NCBI GenBank assembly: GCA_943787185.1
Contig: CALSLL010000005.1
Coordinates: 62,001-126,000, forward strand
DNA from: UBA10349 sp003485905
Lineage (GTDB): Bacteria > Pseudomonadota > Gammaproteobacteria > Arenicellales > Arenicellaceae
DNA: 64,000 bases
Direction of reading: 5' to 3'
Shown: positions 9,461 through 16,585 of the stretch, piece by piece
Position numbering within the stretch: the stretch's first letter is position 1
How the letters are laid out: every line of letters starts with the position of its first letter
Position numbers and translations under genes: made by a program
The notes under the pieces: model-generated
What the model was told of the DNA's origin: nothing
Database searches by the model: none
Seen by the model: the letters and a program-made list of their open reading frames with translations, nothing else

Positions 9461-10042
9461 CTAGTCAGCAGGTTTGAGAAGAAAGTCGGTAAAGGCCTCT
9501 AGGTTTTCGAAAACTGGAAGGCTCTCTACCCAACGGCTTTTATAGCCCGCGATATCTTCGAGCGTCTTTTCGCCGTTACCCGTAGTTACCAGAACCGGTT
9601 TTGCTCCAGCAGCATGGGCGGCGATAAGGTCTCGTTCTGAATCACCAACCGCGTAAACATTATCCAATCGAACCGACATTCGCTTAACCAAATCTTCGAA
9701 TAATCCTGGTTTTGGTTTGCGACACTGACAACCATCGTCAGGGCCATGCGGGCAGAATAGAATCGCTTCTATGTCGCCCCCAAGATCCTTCAGCTGTTGC
9801 AGCATCTTAATATGAATGTCGTTTAAGTCGGCGGTGTTAAAAAGGCGCCGAGCTATACCGGATTGGTTAGTAATAACCGCTACAGCGTAGCCAGCACGAG
9901 ACATTCGCGCAATGGCTTCCAAGCTTCCCTTAATCGGTATCCATTCATCGGGGGTTTTTACGAATTCAGTTGAATCCTTATTGATGACTCCATCCCGATC
10001 AAGAATGACCAGTGGTTGCTGAGAATCATCTTTTACACTCAT
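9461..10042 (-). CDS. gmhB: D-glycero-beta-D-manno-heptose-1,7-bisphosphate 7-phosphatase
   Basis: HAD-family phosphatase of 193 residues that removes the C7 phosphate of heptose bisphosphate during ADP-heptose synthesis for the LPS inner core. The HAD motif is LDRDGVINKD (nucleophile Asp and acid/base Asp). Zinc ligands are visible in FCPHGPDDGCQCRKPKPG, which distinguishes GmhB from HisB phosphatases. VGDSERDLIAA gives motif IV. Its start overlaps the glyS stop by 4 bp (ATGA type), so the two are translationally coupled. Its presence implies heptose-containing LPS. Confidence 0.95.
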   Translation of the reverse strand: MSVKDDSQQPLVILDRDGVINKDSTEFVKTPDEWIPIKGSLEAIARMSRAGYAVAVITNQSGIARRLFNTADLNDIHIKMLQQLKDLGGDIEAILFCPHGPDDGCQCRKPKPGLFEDLVKRMSVRLDNVYAVGDSERDLIAAHAAGAKPVLVTTGNGEKTLEDIAGYKSRWVESLPVFENLEAFTDFLLKPAD

Positions 10043-12123
10043 TGCAATACCGAGATATCTGCAGTTCTTAAAAACAAGGCCTGTATGCTGGCAAGGAGCG
10101 ACAGGCGATTATTTTTGGTCGCCTCGTCATCGGCATTGACCATTACTTGGTCGAAAAAAGTATCAATAACTGGGCGCAAGCTAGCCAATTTGCTGAGGCC
10201 ACCTTCATAATCCGATTTATCGAATAAGGCTTCGGCTTCCTTGGCGGTTGTTTGCAGTGCTGCGGCTAATGCTTTCTCGGCATCCTCATTCAGTAAGGTC
10301 TCGTCTAGGGCTACGGTATCGTGTTCTGACTTTCTAAGAATATTTGATATGCGCTTATTTGCTGCCGCAAGTTGTGTTGCTTCAGGTAGTTTGGCGAATG
10401 CACGAACGGCCTCTAGACGATTCTGAAAATCCAGAGGTGCCAGGGGTGTGCAAGCCATCACCGAATTGATCTGTTCGCTGCTAAACAATCTATCTAAATA
10501 GTATTTGCGTAGTCGTTCCATAGTAAATTTAACGACACGTATTTGGGTTTCCTCTGAAACGAGCAATTCTTGCTTCTGATATTCGTCCGCAGCGTTCTCA
10601 ACCAGTTGCTCCAATGTGCTGCTGGTGTTGGTCTCGATAAGAATCCTTAGAACACCCAAAGCTGCGCGACGTAGCGCATAAGGGTCTTTTTCGCCACTCG
10701 GTTCTTCACCCGCAGCAAAAATCCCAACTAAGGTATCTATTTTGTCGGCAAGGGCGACTGTTTGCCCCACGCTATTCTCCGGTATATCGCCGCCGCCATA
10801 TTTTGGTTGATAGTGTTGTTCGATGGCCGTGCTTACCGTTTGTGGTTCACCATCGTTAGTTGCAAAGTAGCGGCCCGCAATACCTTGAAGTTCGGGGAAC
10901 TCGCCGACCATGCTGGAAGTTAGATCTGCCTTGGCCAGCAGTCCTGCACGAGACGCTTGTTTTTTGTTGGCACCGGTATCTGTTGCGAATTTTTCAGCTA
11001 AAGCTGAGATTCTTTCAGACTTGGCAGCAACAGACCCGAGTTTGGCATGGAACAAGACGCCATCCAGTGATGGTAATCGCTTGGCTAATGTTGTTTTGCA
11101 GTCAGTTTCCCAGAAAAACCGCGCATCAGATAAGCGTGCCCGTAAAACACGTTCATTTCCAGCGCGTACAGACGAAGGATCGGAGCTGTCGATGTTACTA
11201 ATCGTGGCAAAGCGATTTATTAAGGCGCCTTTATCATCAATGTAATGAAAATACTTCTGGTGGTCGCGCATTGAATAAATAAGGCATTCAGAGGGAACCG
11301 ACAAAAAGTTGTCGTCAAATTCGCCAACAATTAAGTGCGGCCACTCGACTAATGCCGTTACTTCATTAATCAGCGAGTCCGGGTAGTCAATAACCGCTTT
11401 TGCTTCTGGCGTGTCCAGAGCATTGATCTGTCCGCGGATCATTTCTTGTCGTGCGTCAAAACTCGCGATTACATGTGCGTTTTTAAGTTCGTCTACATAA
11501 TCATCAGCGTGCTTGAGCGATATTGATTTGTCCGCGTGAAAACGGTGCCCTTGCGTGATTCGATTAGTGGAGAGTCCTAACACTGTACCTTGGAGAACTT
11601 CGGTGCCTAACATTGTGACAACCCAATGAGCCGGCCTTACAAACTCGATATCACTATCGCCCCAGCGCATGCGTTTGGGTATAGGTAGTTGCTTTATCGA
11701 TTGTTCAATAGCTTCAATGACTATAACTTCGGCATTGCGGCCTTCTTGCTCAGATCGATGAACTAACCAACTACCATCGTCAGTTTCCAGTCTATCCAAT
11801 TCATCAAATTTTACGCCGCATGAGCCAGCGAAACCCAGTGTGGCTTTGCTCGGGTTGCCATCACTATCGAAAGCGGCTTTTAGGGAGGGACCACGTCGCT
11901 CAACTGTTTGAGTTTTCTGTTTTAACGGAACGTTATTAATAAGTACAGCCAATCGACGTGGTGTGGCGAACGTCTTATAAGGTGAGCCTGATTCCGATAT
12001 CAGATTTTGTTGTTGCAAGGACTGATGAATGTTCTTGCTAAATGCTGTGGCAAGATTCAATAATGCTTTTGGGGGCAGTTCTTCAGTGCCGAGTTCAATT
12101 AACAGAGAGTCTGTGTGGCTCAT
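10039..12123 (-). CDS. glyS: Glycine--tRNA ligase beta subunit
   Basis: Beta subunit (694 residues, full length) of the bacterial alpha2beta2 glycyl-tRNA synthetase, which binds tRNA-Gly. The family N-terminus LIELGTEELPPKAL is present, with the conserved SMRDHQKYFHYID, ANKRISNILRKSE and the C-terminal anticodon-binding region. Overlaps by 4 bp on each side (glyQ stop/glyS start, glyS stop/gmhB start) show a tight operon on the minus strand. This gene order matches the origin-proximal glyQ-glyS-gmhB-plsC cluster of Pseudomonas. Confidence 0.97.
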   Translation of the reverse strand: MSHTDSLLIELGTEELPPKALLNLATAFSKNIHQSLQQQNLISESGSPYKTFATPRRLAVLINNVPLKQKTQTVERRGPSLKAAFDSDGNPSKATLGFAGSCGVKFDELDRLETDDGSWLVHRSEQEGRNAEVIVIEAIEQSIKQLPIPKRMRWGDSDIEFVRPAHWVVTMLGTEVLQGTVLGLSTNRITQGHRFHADKSISLKHADDYVDELKNAHVIASFDARQEMIRGQINALDTPEAKAVIDYPDSLINEVTALVEWPHLIVGEFDDNFLSVPSECLIYSMRDHQKYFHYIDDKGALINRFATISNIDSSDPSSVRAGNERVLRARLSDARFFWETDCKTTLAKRLPSLDGVLFHAKLGSVAAKSERISALAEKFATDTGANKKQASRAGLLAKADLTSSMVGEFPELQGIAGRYFATNDGEPQTVSTAIEQHYQPKYGGGDIPENSVGQTVALADKIDTLVGIFAAGEEPSGEKDPYALRRAALGVLRILIETNTSSTLEQLVENAADEYQKQELLVSEETQIRVVKFTMERLRKYYLDRLFSSEQINSVMACTPLAPLDFQNRLEAVRAFAKLPEATQLAAANKRISNILRKSEHDTVALDETLLNEDAEKALAAALQTTAKEAEALFDKSDYEGGLSKLASLRPVIDTFFDQVMVNADDEATKNNRLSLLASIQALFLRTADISVLQ

Positions 12124-13013
12124 TTCGAGGTGGTCTCCTTGGCTCCACGAGGAAACCCTAACGCCTCTCGGCTCTCATGGTAAGCGGCAGCAACACCTCT
12201 CGCTAAGCCGCGAATTCGTCCAATATAACGTGCGCGTTCTGTAACACCAATTGCCTGACGGGCATCCAGCAAATTAAATGTGTGCGAGGCTTTTAGTACG
12301 TATTCGTAAGCTGGAAGCGGGAGTGGTATTTCGAGCAATTCTTTGCACCCGATTTCATGTGCATCAAATTGTCGAAATAGTTCTTCAGTATTAGCATGCT
12401 GAAAATTGAACGTCGACATTTCAATTTCATTTTGATGATAAAGGTCACCGTAAGTGGTGCCTGGTGTCCATGTTAGATCGTAAACGTTTTCTACCCCTTG
12501 TAAATACATTGCGATCCGTTCCAGGCCGTAAGTGATTTCACCTGTTATTGGTTTGCAATTTAACCCACCGACTTGCTGAAAGTAGGTGAACTGAGTGACT
12601 TCCATACCGTTAAGCCACACTTCCCAGCCTAGGCCCCAGGCGCCGAGTGTTGGGGATTCCCAATTGTCTTCAACAAAACGAATATCTTCTTTAAGTGGGT
12701 CAATTCCCAGTGCTGTAAGAGAATCAAGGTACAACTGCTGAATATTGTCTGGGGACGGTTTAAGGATCACTTGAAATTGATAGTAATGCTGCAAGCGGTT
12801 TGGGTTCTCACCATACCTGCCATCCGTGGGTCGCCTGGATGGTTGCACATAGGCAGCTTTAATAGGTTCTGGCCCTATAGCACCTAAAAAAGTGGTGGGA
12901 TGGAATGTTCCAGCCCCCATTTCCTGATCGAACGGTTGCATCAATAGGCAGCCTTGGTCTGCCCAGTAGGTCTGGAGTTTCAGGATAAGTTCCTGAAAAC
13001 TTAATGTGTTCAT
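12120..13013 (-). CDS. glyQ: Glycine--tRNA ligase alpha subunit
   Basis: Catalytic alpha subunit (297 residues) that forms glycyl-adenylate in the bacterial class II heterotetrameric enzyme. The sequence carries SFQELILKLQTYWADQGC, the motif DQEMGAGTFHPTTFL, YVQPSRRPTDGRYGENPNR and TYGLERIAMYLQGV, all characteristic of the family. It is the first gene of the minus-strand operon. On that strand a TATAAT lies about 58 bp upstream (plus-strand 13071-13076), a plausible -10 element although no good -35 was found. Confidence 0.97.
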   Translation of the reverse strand: MNTLSFQELILKLQTYWADQGCLLMQPFDQEMGAGTFHPTTFLGAIGPEPIKAAYVQPSRRPTDGRYGENPNRLQHYYQFQVILKPSPDNIQQLYLDSLTALGIDPLKEDIRFVEDNWESPTLGAWGLGWEVWLNGMEVTQFTYFQQVGGLNCKPITGEITYGLERIAMYLQGVENVYDLTWTPGTTYGDLYHQNEIEMSTFNFQHANTEELFRQFDAHEIGCKELLEIPLPLPAYEYVLKASHTFNLLDARQAIGVTERARYIGRIRGLARGVAAAYHESREALGFPRGAKETTSK

Positions 13014-13070
13014 GACGTGTTTTGCGCGCTTGGCGTTGAATTCAAGTGACTATGACTCTGTGTGGGCGCG

Positions 13071-13076
13071 ATTATA
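13071..13076 (-). promoter_or_regulatory. Candidate -10 element of the glyQ operon
   Basis: The minus strand reads TATAAT exactly, about 58 bp before the glyQ ATG. No convincing -35 hexamer was found at 16-18 bp spacing, so this is a partial promoter match only. Confidence 0.35.
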
Positions 13077-13174
13077 ACGCGTGTATGCAGTAAGCGGGGG
13101 AGGTATGATGTTGCGAATATGCAACAAAACTAACTAATTTGTTGTAAAAATGAAAATAGTTGTAGACACAACAA

Positions 13175-13315
13175 CCAATTGGGCCTAAATTTCTCGCCCT
13201 CGGAAGACCTGAGACCAGAGTTCGCTCTGGTGCCCAAGTCATCAGGAGGAGGAGAAGGTGCAGCATAGCGCCTCGATGAAGGAACAAAAGGGAACCTTAC
13301 AGGTTCCCTTTTGTT
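13175..13315 (+). ncRNA. Candidate structured small RNA or leader RNA
   Basis: The region has no protein-like frame but packs abutting complementary segments. TTGGGC (13179-13184) pairs with GCCCAA (13232-13237) and encloses two hairpins: CTCGG-AAGA-CC(T)GAG (13199-13213) and ACCAGAG-TTCG-CTCTGGT (13214-13231). Those two hairpins and the closing strand follow one another without a spare base, as in a three-way junction. A purine run with several AGGA/GGA motifs follows (13242-13258), then GGTGC/GCGCC (13257-13272) and a perfect intrinsic terminator. A possible promoter TTGTTG-18-TAGACA lies at 13139-13168. It could be a free sRNA or a terminated leader for the gene at 13541. It does not match the 6S, SRP, TPP, SAM or GEMM patterns I know. 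Confidence 0.55.
13283..13315 (+). terminator. Perfect intrinsic terminator
   Basis: A 14-bp perfect inverted repeat, AACAAAAGGGAACC / GGTTCCCTTTTGTT, with loop TTACA. The G/C part of the stem is followed by TTTTGTT on the plus strand. It cannot serve glyQ, which starts upstream and runs the other way, and no minus-strand gene lies to its right. It therefore most likely ends a plus-strand transcript beginning after about 13140. Confidence 0.85.
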
Positions 13316-13426
13316 ATGCACCTCCAGGATATATAGTGCGGTGCTTGATTTTGATGAAGGCAGCTCTTGGAGATTACGACTCCAGTAAGTTTCGGTTGCT
13401 TCGTTATCAGAGCTTATTGCTGAGTC

Positions 13427-13456
13427 TTGGTTTGATAGCTTTCAAGTTTGTATTTA
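13427..13456 (+). promoter_or_regulatory. Weak sigma70-like promoter for the PP-loop gene
   Basis: TTGGTT, an 18-bp spacer and TATTTA lie about 85 bp before the ATG of the PP-loop gene. The match is only fair. If real, the gene has its own promoter and the upstream terminated RNA is independent of it. Confidence 0.25.
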
Positions 13457-13540
13457 TCGAGCGCATTTAATTTTAGAATTACTAATTACCCTCCCCCCCT
13501 GTTTATATCGCACATAATCTCTTTGAATCATTCATTTTTA

Positions 13541-14587
13541 ATGTCGACTAAACGTAAAGCTGTAGCACTCATATCCGGTGGTTTGGATTCCATGCTGGCG
13601 GTGCGTATGGTCCAGGAACAAGGAGTCGAGGTAGAGGGAATTAATTTTTTTACTGGTTTCTGTGTGGAAGGGCACACCCATGCGATACGCAATCAAGATA
13701 AGAATAAAAAAAAGCGAAATAATGCCTTGTGGGTGGCCGAACAGCTTGGTATCAAATTACATATTATTGATGTTATTGAGGAATATAAGGATGTAGTAAT
13801 TAATCCGAAACACGGATATGGAGCGCATCTAAACCCGTGCCTTGATTGCAAAGGATTTATGGTTCGCAAAGCTGAGGAATGGCGTGTCGAACACAAATTC
13901 GATTTTATTATAACTGGTGAGGTGGTGGGCCAAAGGCCTATGTCACAAACGGTTAAACGTATGCCAATTGTTGTTCGGGAGTCTGGCGTAGGCGATCGCC
14001 TGGTAAGACCCCTTTGTGCAAAGAAGTTGGAGCCAACAATGCCTGAGCTCAAGGGATGGTTAGACCGTAGCAAGCTGGGAGACATTAGTGGTCGAAGTCG
14101 AAAACAGCAGATCGAATTAACACGTCTATGGGACATTAAAGATTACGCTCAACCCGCTGGCGGGTGTTGTTTCTTAACTAATGAACAGTACGCTGCAAAG
14201 CTAAGTGATTTGTGGGTAAGTCGCGGTACGCGTGAATACGAGCTTGACGATATTATGTTACTTAAGGTTGGTAGGCATATACGTCCGAATCTCGATTTCA
14301 AACTTATTGTTTGTCGGGATGATGGAGAAAATAACTTTGCAAAAGGCTATAAGAATCGATTTGTTTCTTTGCATTCAAGTAGCCATGAGGGGCCGCTCGC
14401 TTTGTTTGATGGGCAGGTAAATAGTAAAAATTTAGTGCTTGCTGCGCGTATTGTTGCGCGTTATGGGAAAGGTAAGCACGCGTCGAGTGTGTCGATTTTA
14501 ATAGCTCGACCGAAACGACAGGATACGGAAGAGTTGAGCGTGGTTCCTTTGGGTGTAGATGAAATGCCACGCGAGTGGATTCTTTAG
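13541..14587 (+). CDS. PP-loop ATPase, tRNA thiolation-like (MnmA/ThiI-related)
   Basis: Protein of 348 residues with an N-terminal PP-loop, ALISGGLDSMLAVRMV, which adenylates a nucleobase or substrate in tRNA 2-thiouridine and 4-thiouridine enzymes. Further motifs are the CxxC-type NPCLDCKGFM, TGEVVGQRPMSQ, VRPLCAKKLEPTMPELKGW and PAGGCCFLT, which recur in a family usually labelled tRNA methyltransferase/thiouridylase-like (COG0482 relative). The ATG at 13541 is chosen: the frame is open upstream to a TTG at 13448, but that extension is Pro/Ile-rich and unlike the family. A TusA-like sulfur carrier follows 38 bp later, supporting a sulfur-transfer role. The exact nucleoside target is unknown. 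Confidence 0.75.
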   Translation: MSTKRKAVALISGGLDSMLAVRMVQEQGVEVEGINFFTGFCVEGHTHAIRNQDKNKKKRNNALWVAEQLGIKLHIIDVIEEYKDVVINPKHGYGAHLNPCLDCKGFMVRKAEEWRVEHKFDFIITGEVVGQRPMSQTVKRMPIVVRESGVGDRLVRPLCAKKLEPTMPELKGWLDRSKLGDISGRSRKQQIELTRLWDIKDYAQPAGGCCFLTNEQYAAKLSDLWVSRGTREYELDDIMLLKVGRHIRPNLDFKLIVCRDDGENNFAKGYKNRFVSLHSSSHEGPLALFDGQVNSKNLVLAARIVARYGKGKHASSVSILIARPKRQDTEELSVVPLGVDEMPREWIL

Positions 14588-14625
14588 TAAGGAATTAGGG
14601 CACATATGGACTTGGAGATGTAACC

Positions 14626-14859
14626 GTGGCGCACCACAATTACAACTTAACGGGCACGATTTGCCCAATTCCGGTCATTAGAACACAGGATCGTATAGCC
14701 GAGTTGCTAGACGGTGATACATTGGAGGTGTTATGTTCGGACCCCGGCGCCTTGCACGATATACCAGCTTGGTGCCGCATTCATGGGCATTCAATCACCA
14801 GTGCGGTGCAGGAGCCTGACGGGCTAATCCGCATATCGGTGCTTGTACAAAAGGAATGA
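14626..14859 (+). CDS. TusA-family sulfur carrier protein
   Basis: Small protein of 77 residues with the TusA/SirA signature GTICPIPVIRTQ, whose Cys13 in the CPxP motif would carry persulfide sulfur. The fold-spanning segment ELLDGDTLEVLCSDPGALHDIPAWCRIHGH is intact. The start is GTG at 14626 with GGAG 8 bases upstream. It follows the PP-loop ATPase by 38 bp, so it probably hands sulfur to that enzyme, as TusA does for MnmA through TusBCDE. TusE is encoded elsewhere in this window (60730). I leave the symbol blank because several TusA-like paralogues exist. Confidence 0.88.
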   Translation: MAHHNYNLTGTICPIPVIRTQDRIAELLDGDTLEVLCSDPGALHDIPAWCRIHGHSITSAVQEPDGLIRISVLVQKE

Positions 14860-14860
14860 T

Positions 14861-14877
14861 TGCATTATTTTGGTGCA
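14861..14877. promoter_or_regulatory. NtrC (GlnG) binding site 1 upstream of glnA
   Basis: TGCATTATTTTGGTGCA closely matches the NtrC dyad consensus TGCACCA-N3-TGGTGCA. It begins one base after the TusA-like stop codon and about 97 bp upstream of the sigma54 -24 element, a usual enhancer position. Confidence 0.8.
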
Positions 14878-14889
14878 ATTATATTCTAG

Positions 14890-14906
14890 CGCACCATGAG
14901 TGTGCA
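14890..14906. promoter_or_regulatory. NtrC (GlnG) binding site 2 upstream of glnA
   Basis: CGCACCATGAGTGTGCA is a second, slightly weaker NtrC dyad, 29 bp from the first (centre to centre), close to three helical turns. Two adjacent sites fit cooperative enhancer binding by phosphorylated NtrC. Confidence 0.72.
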
Positions 14907-14957
14907 AGGTGGGGGTTTGGTCTTGCTGTAACTTGTTGATTATTAAGTAGTCGAAAC

Positions 14958-14973
14958 TGGCACGTCTTTTGCT
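14958..14973 (+). promoter_or_regulatory. Sigma54 (RpoN) promoter of glnA
   Basis: TGGCACG-TCTT-TTGCT is a complete match to the -24/-12 consensus TGGCACG-N4-TTGCW. The expected start point is near 14985, leaving a leader of about 117 nt before the glnA ATG. Together with the two NtrC sites upstream it is a textbook nitrogen-regulated promoter. Confidence 0.92.
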
Positions 14974-15040
14974 TCCTAAGTATTGGCGTTGCTACAGAGT
15001 TATCGTGGGGGCGAAACAAAATTACGAAACATTATTTAAG

Positions 15041-15084
15041 TTAACCATTAATCTTAACTAATTAAATTAACTATTTATCTTAAC
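15041..15084 (+). repeat. 18-bp direct repeat in the glnA leader
   Basis: TTAACCATTAATCTTAAC (15041-15058) and TTAACTATTTATCTTAAC (15067-15084) differ at two of 18 positions and are spaced 26 bp start to start. Both lie in the AT-rich 5' untranslated leader of glnA, just before the AGAGGTGA ribosome binding site. They could bind a regulator or simply keep the leader unstructured. Confidence 0.6.
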
Positions 15085-15101
15085 AACAGAGGTGATTTGC
15101 C

Positions 15102-16511
15102 ATGTCGGCTGCTGATGTATTGAAACTAATAACAAAAGAAGAGGCCCAGTTTGTCGATTATCGGTTTACCGATACAAGGGGTAAGGAACAACATGTAACC
15201 GTACCGGTCAGCGAAGTATCGGAAGAGTCGTTCAAAGAAGGAAAAATGTTTGACGGTTCCTCAGTTGCTGGTTGGAAGGGCATTAACGCATCTGACATGA
15301 TATTGATGCCAGATGCAAAGAGTGCCGTGGTTGACCCGTTCTTCGCAGATAAAACAATTAATATTAGATGCGATGTTATCGAGCCAGATGATATGCAAGG
15401 CTATGAAAAAGATCCTCGTTCGATCGCTCAACGGGCGCAGGACTACTTGAAGTCTACAGGTGTTGGCGACGAGGCTTACTTCGGTCCAGAAAACGAATTT
15501 TTTGTATTCGATGACGTGCGTTGGTCTGTAGAAACTCGAGGTAGTTTCTGTGAAGTGGATTCGTATGAAGCGGCCTGGAATAGTGAGAAAGAGTACGACC
15601 ATGGCAATCTCGGTCATCGTCCTGGTATGAAAGGCGGTTATTTTCCCGTACCGCCGGTGGATTCTTTACAAGATTTGCGTTCAGCTATGTGCTTGGCATC
15701 TGAAGCGATGGGCGTGAAAACTGAAGTTCATCACCATGAAGTTGCTACTGGTGGGCAGTGCGAGATTGGTACTTTGTTTAATACATTGGTGCGTAAGGCT
15801 GATGAAGTCCAAATATTTAAATATGTAGTGCACAATGTTGCAGACCAGTTTGGAAAGACTGCAACATTTATGCCTAAGCCAATCGTTGGTGATAATGGTA
15901 ATGGCATGCATGTGCATCAATCTATTTTTAAAGATGGTCAGAACATGTTTGCTGGTGATGAATACGCGGGTCTAAGTGAAACCGCTCTCCATTACATTGG
16001 TGGCATTTTTAAACATGCTAAGGCGATCAATGCCTTTGCTAATCCATCTACCAATAGTTACAAGCGATTGGTACCAGGTTTTGAAGCACCATTGATATTG
16101 GCATATTCAGCTCGTAATCGATCTGCTTCGTGCCGTATCCCTTGGGTTAGCAATCCTAAGGGCCGTCGAGTTGAAATTCGGTTTCCTGATTCAACGGCAA
16201 ATCCTTATCTGGCGTTTACTGCCATGCTTATGGCGGGCCTTGATGGCATCGCTAACAAGATTGATCCAGGTGCACCGGCTACTGAAGATTTGTATGACCT
16301 TTCACCAGAGGAAGAGGCCGGTATGCCAACGGTTGCGCATAGTTTAGATATGGCTCTGGAGGCACTAGATGCAGATCGTGAGTTTCTAACCGCAGGCGGT
16401 GTTATGTCGAACACTATGATTGATTCATTTATTGAATTGAAGATGGAAGAGGTCACAGCTTTTCGAATGACAACTCATCCGCTTGAATTTCAAATGTATT
16501 ACAGTCTTTAA
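15102..16511 (+). CDS. glnA: Glutamine synthetase type I
   Basis: ATP-dependent synthesis of glutamine from glutamate and ammonia, the main ammonium-assimilation step, as a cytoplasmic dodecamer. The product has 469 residues, the normal GSI-beta length. Visible motifs include MFDGSSVAGWKGI, the metal-binding GPENEFFVFDD, KPIVGDNGNGMHVHQS, NRSASCRIPW and the adenylylation loop LYDLSPEEE with Tyr398, so GlnE-type covalent control is expected. AGAGGTGA lies 9 bases before the ATG. Transcription is from a sigma54 promoter with NtrC enhancers. A terminator separates it from glnL. Confidence 0.99.
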   Translation: MSAADVLKLITKEEAQFVDYRFTDTRGKEQHVTVPVSEVSEESFKEGKMFDGSSVAGWKGINASDMILMPDAKSAVVDPFFADKTINIRCDVIEPDDMQGYEKDPRSIAQRAQDYLKSTGVGDEAYFGPENEFFVFDDVRWSVETRGSFCEVDSYEAAWNSEKEYDHGNLGHRPGMKGGYFPVPPVDSLQDLRSAMCLASEAMGVKTEVHHHEVATGGQCEIGTLFNTLVRKADEVQIFKYVVHNVADQFGKTATFMPKPIVGDNGNGMHVHQSIFKDGQNMFAGDEYAGLSETALHYIGGIFKHAKAINAFANPSTNSYKRLVPGFEAPLILAYSARNRSASCRIPWVSNPKGRRVEIRFPDSTANPYLAFTAMLMAGLDGIANKIDPGAPATEDLYDLSPEEEAGMPTVAHSLDMALEALDADREFLTAGGVMSNTMIDSFIELKMEEVTAFRMTTHPLEFQMYYSL

Positions 16512-16521
16512 TTACGATAGG

Positions 16522-16554
16522 ACGCTTCCTCCGAAAAGGGGAAGCGTTTTTTTT
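16522..16554 (+). terminator. Intrinsic terminator after glnA
   Basis: ACGCTTCC / GGAAGCGT stem (16522-16529 and 16540-16547) followed by an unbroken run of eight T residues ending at 16554. It begins 10 bp after the glnA stop and should partly or fully separate glnA from glnLG transcription, as in enteric bacteria. Confidence 0.92.
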
Positions 16555-16563
16555 GACTATAGC

Positions 16564-16580
16564 TGCACCAAATTGGTGCG
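16564..16580. promoter_or_regulatory. NtrC (GlnG) binding site before glnL
   Basis: TGCACCAAATTGGTGCG matches the NtrC consensus at all but the last base. It lies between the glnA terminator and the glnL ATG at 16586. In E. coli NtrC binds the equivalent glnL promoter to repress it, so autoregulation of glnLG is likely. Its position argues against the TTG start at 16553 for glnL. Confidence 0.85.
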
Positions 16581-16585
16581 AAAGT

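Noticed and set aside
10860..11245. Two overlapping plus-strand frames inside glyS
   Set aside because: Both are antisense to conserved glyS motifs and lack start signals.
13175..13282. Known RNA classes (6S, SRP RNA, TPP or SAM riboswitch)
   Set aside because: A CTGAGA and a GGAG-rich stretch invite comparison, but the partner segments of those classes (TPP P4/P5 core, SRP symmetric loop, 6S bubble) are not there.
13258..13470. Plus-strand 70-codon frame across the terminator
   Set aside because: It runs through a perfect hairpin terminator and shows no protein-like composition or ribosome site.
13448..13540. N-terminal extension of the PP-loop protein from TTG
   Set aside because: The added 31 residues are Pro/Ile-rich and unlike the family; the ATG at 13541 is placed right before the PP-loop strand.
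15041..15084. CRISPR-like or iteron array
   Set aside because: Only two copies with an 8-bp gap; no third unit and no cas or rep genes.
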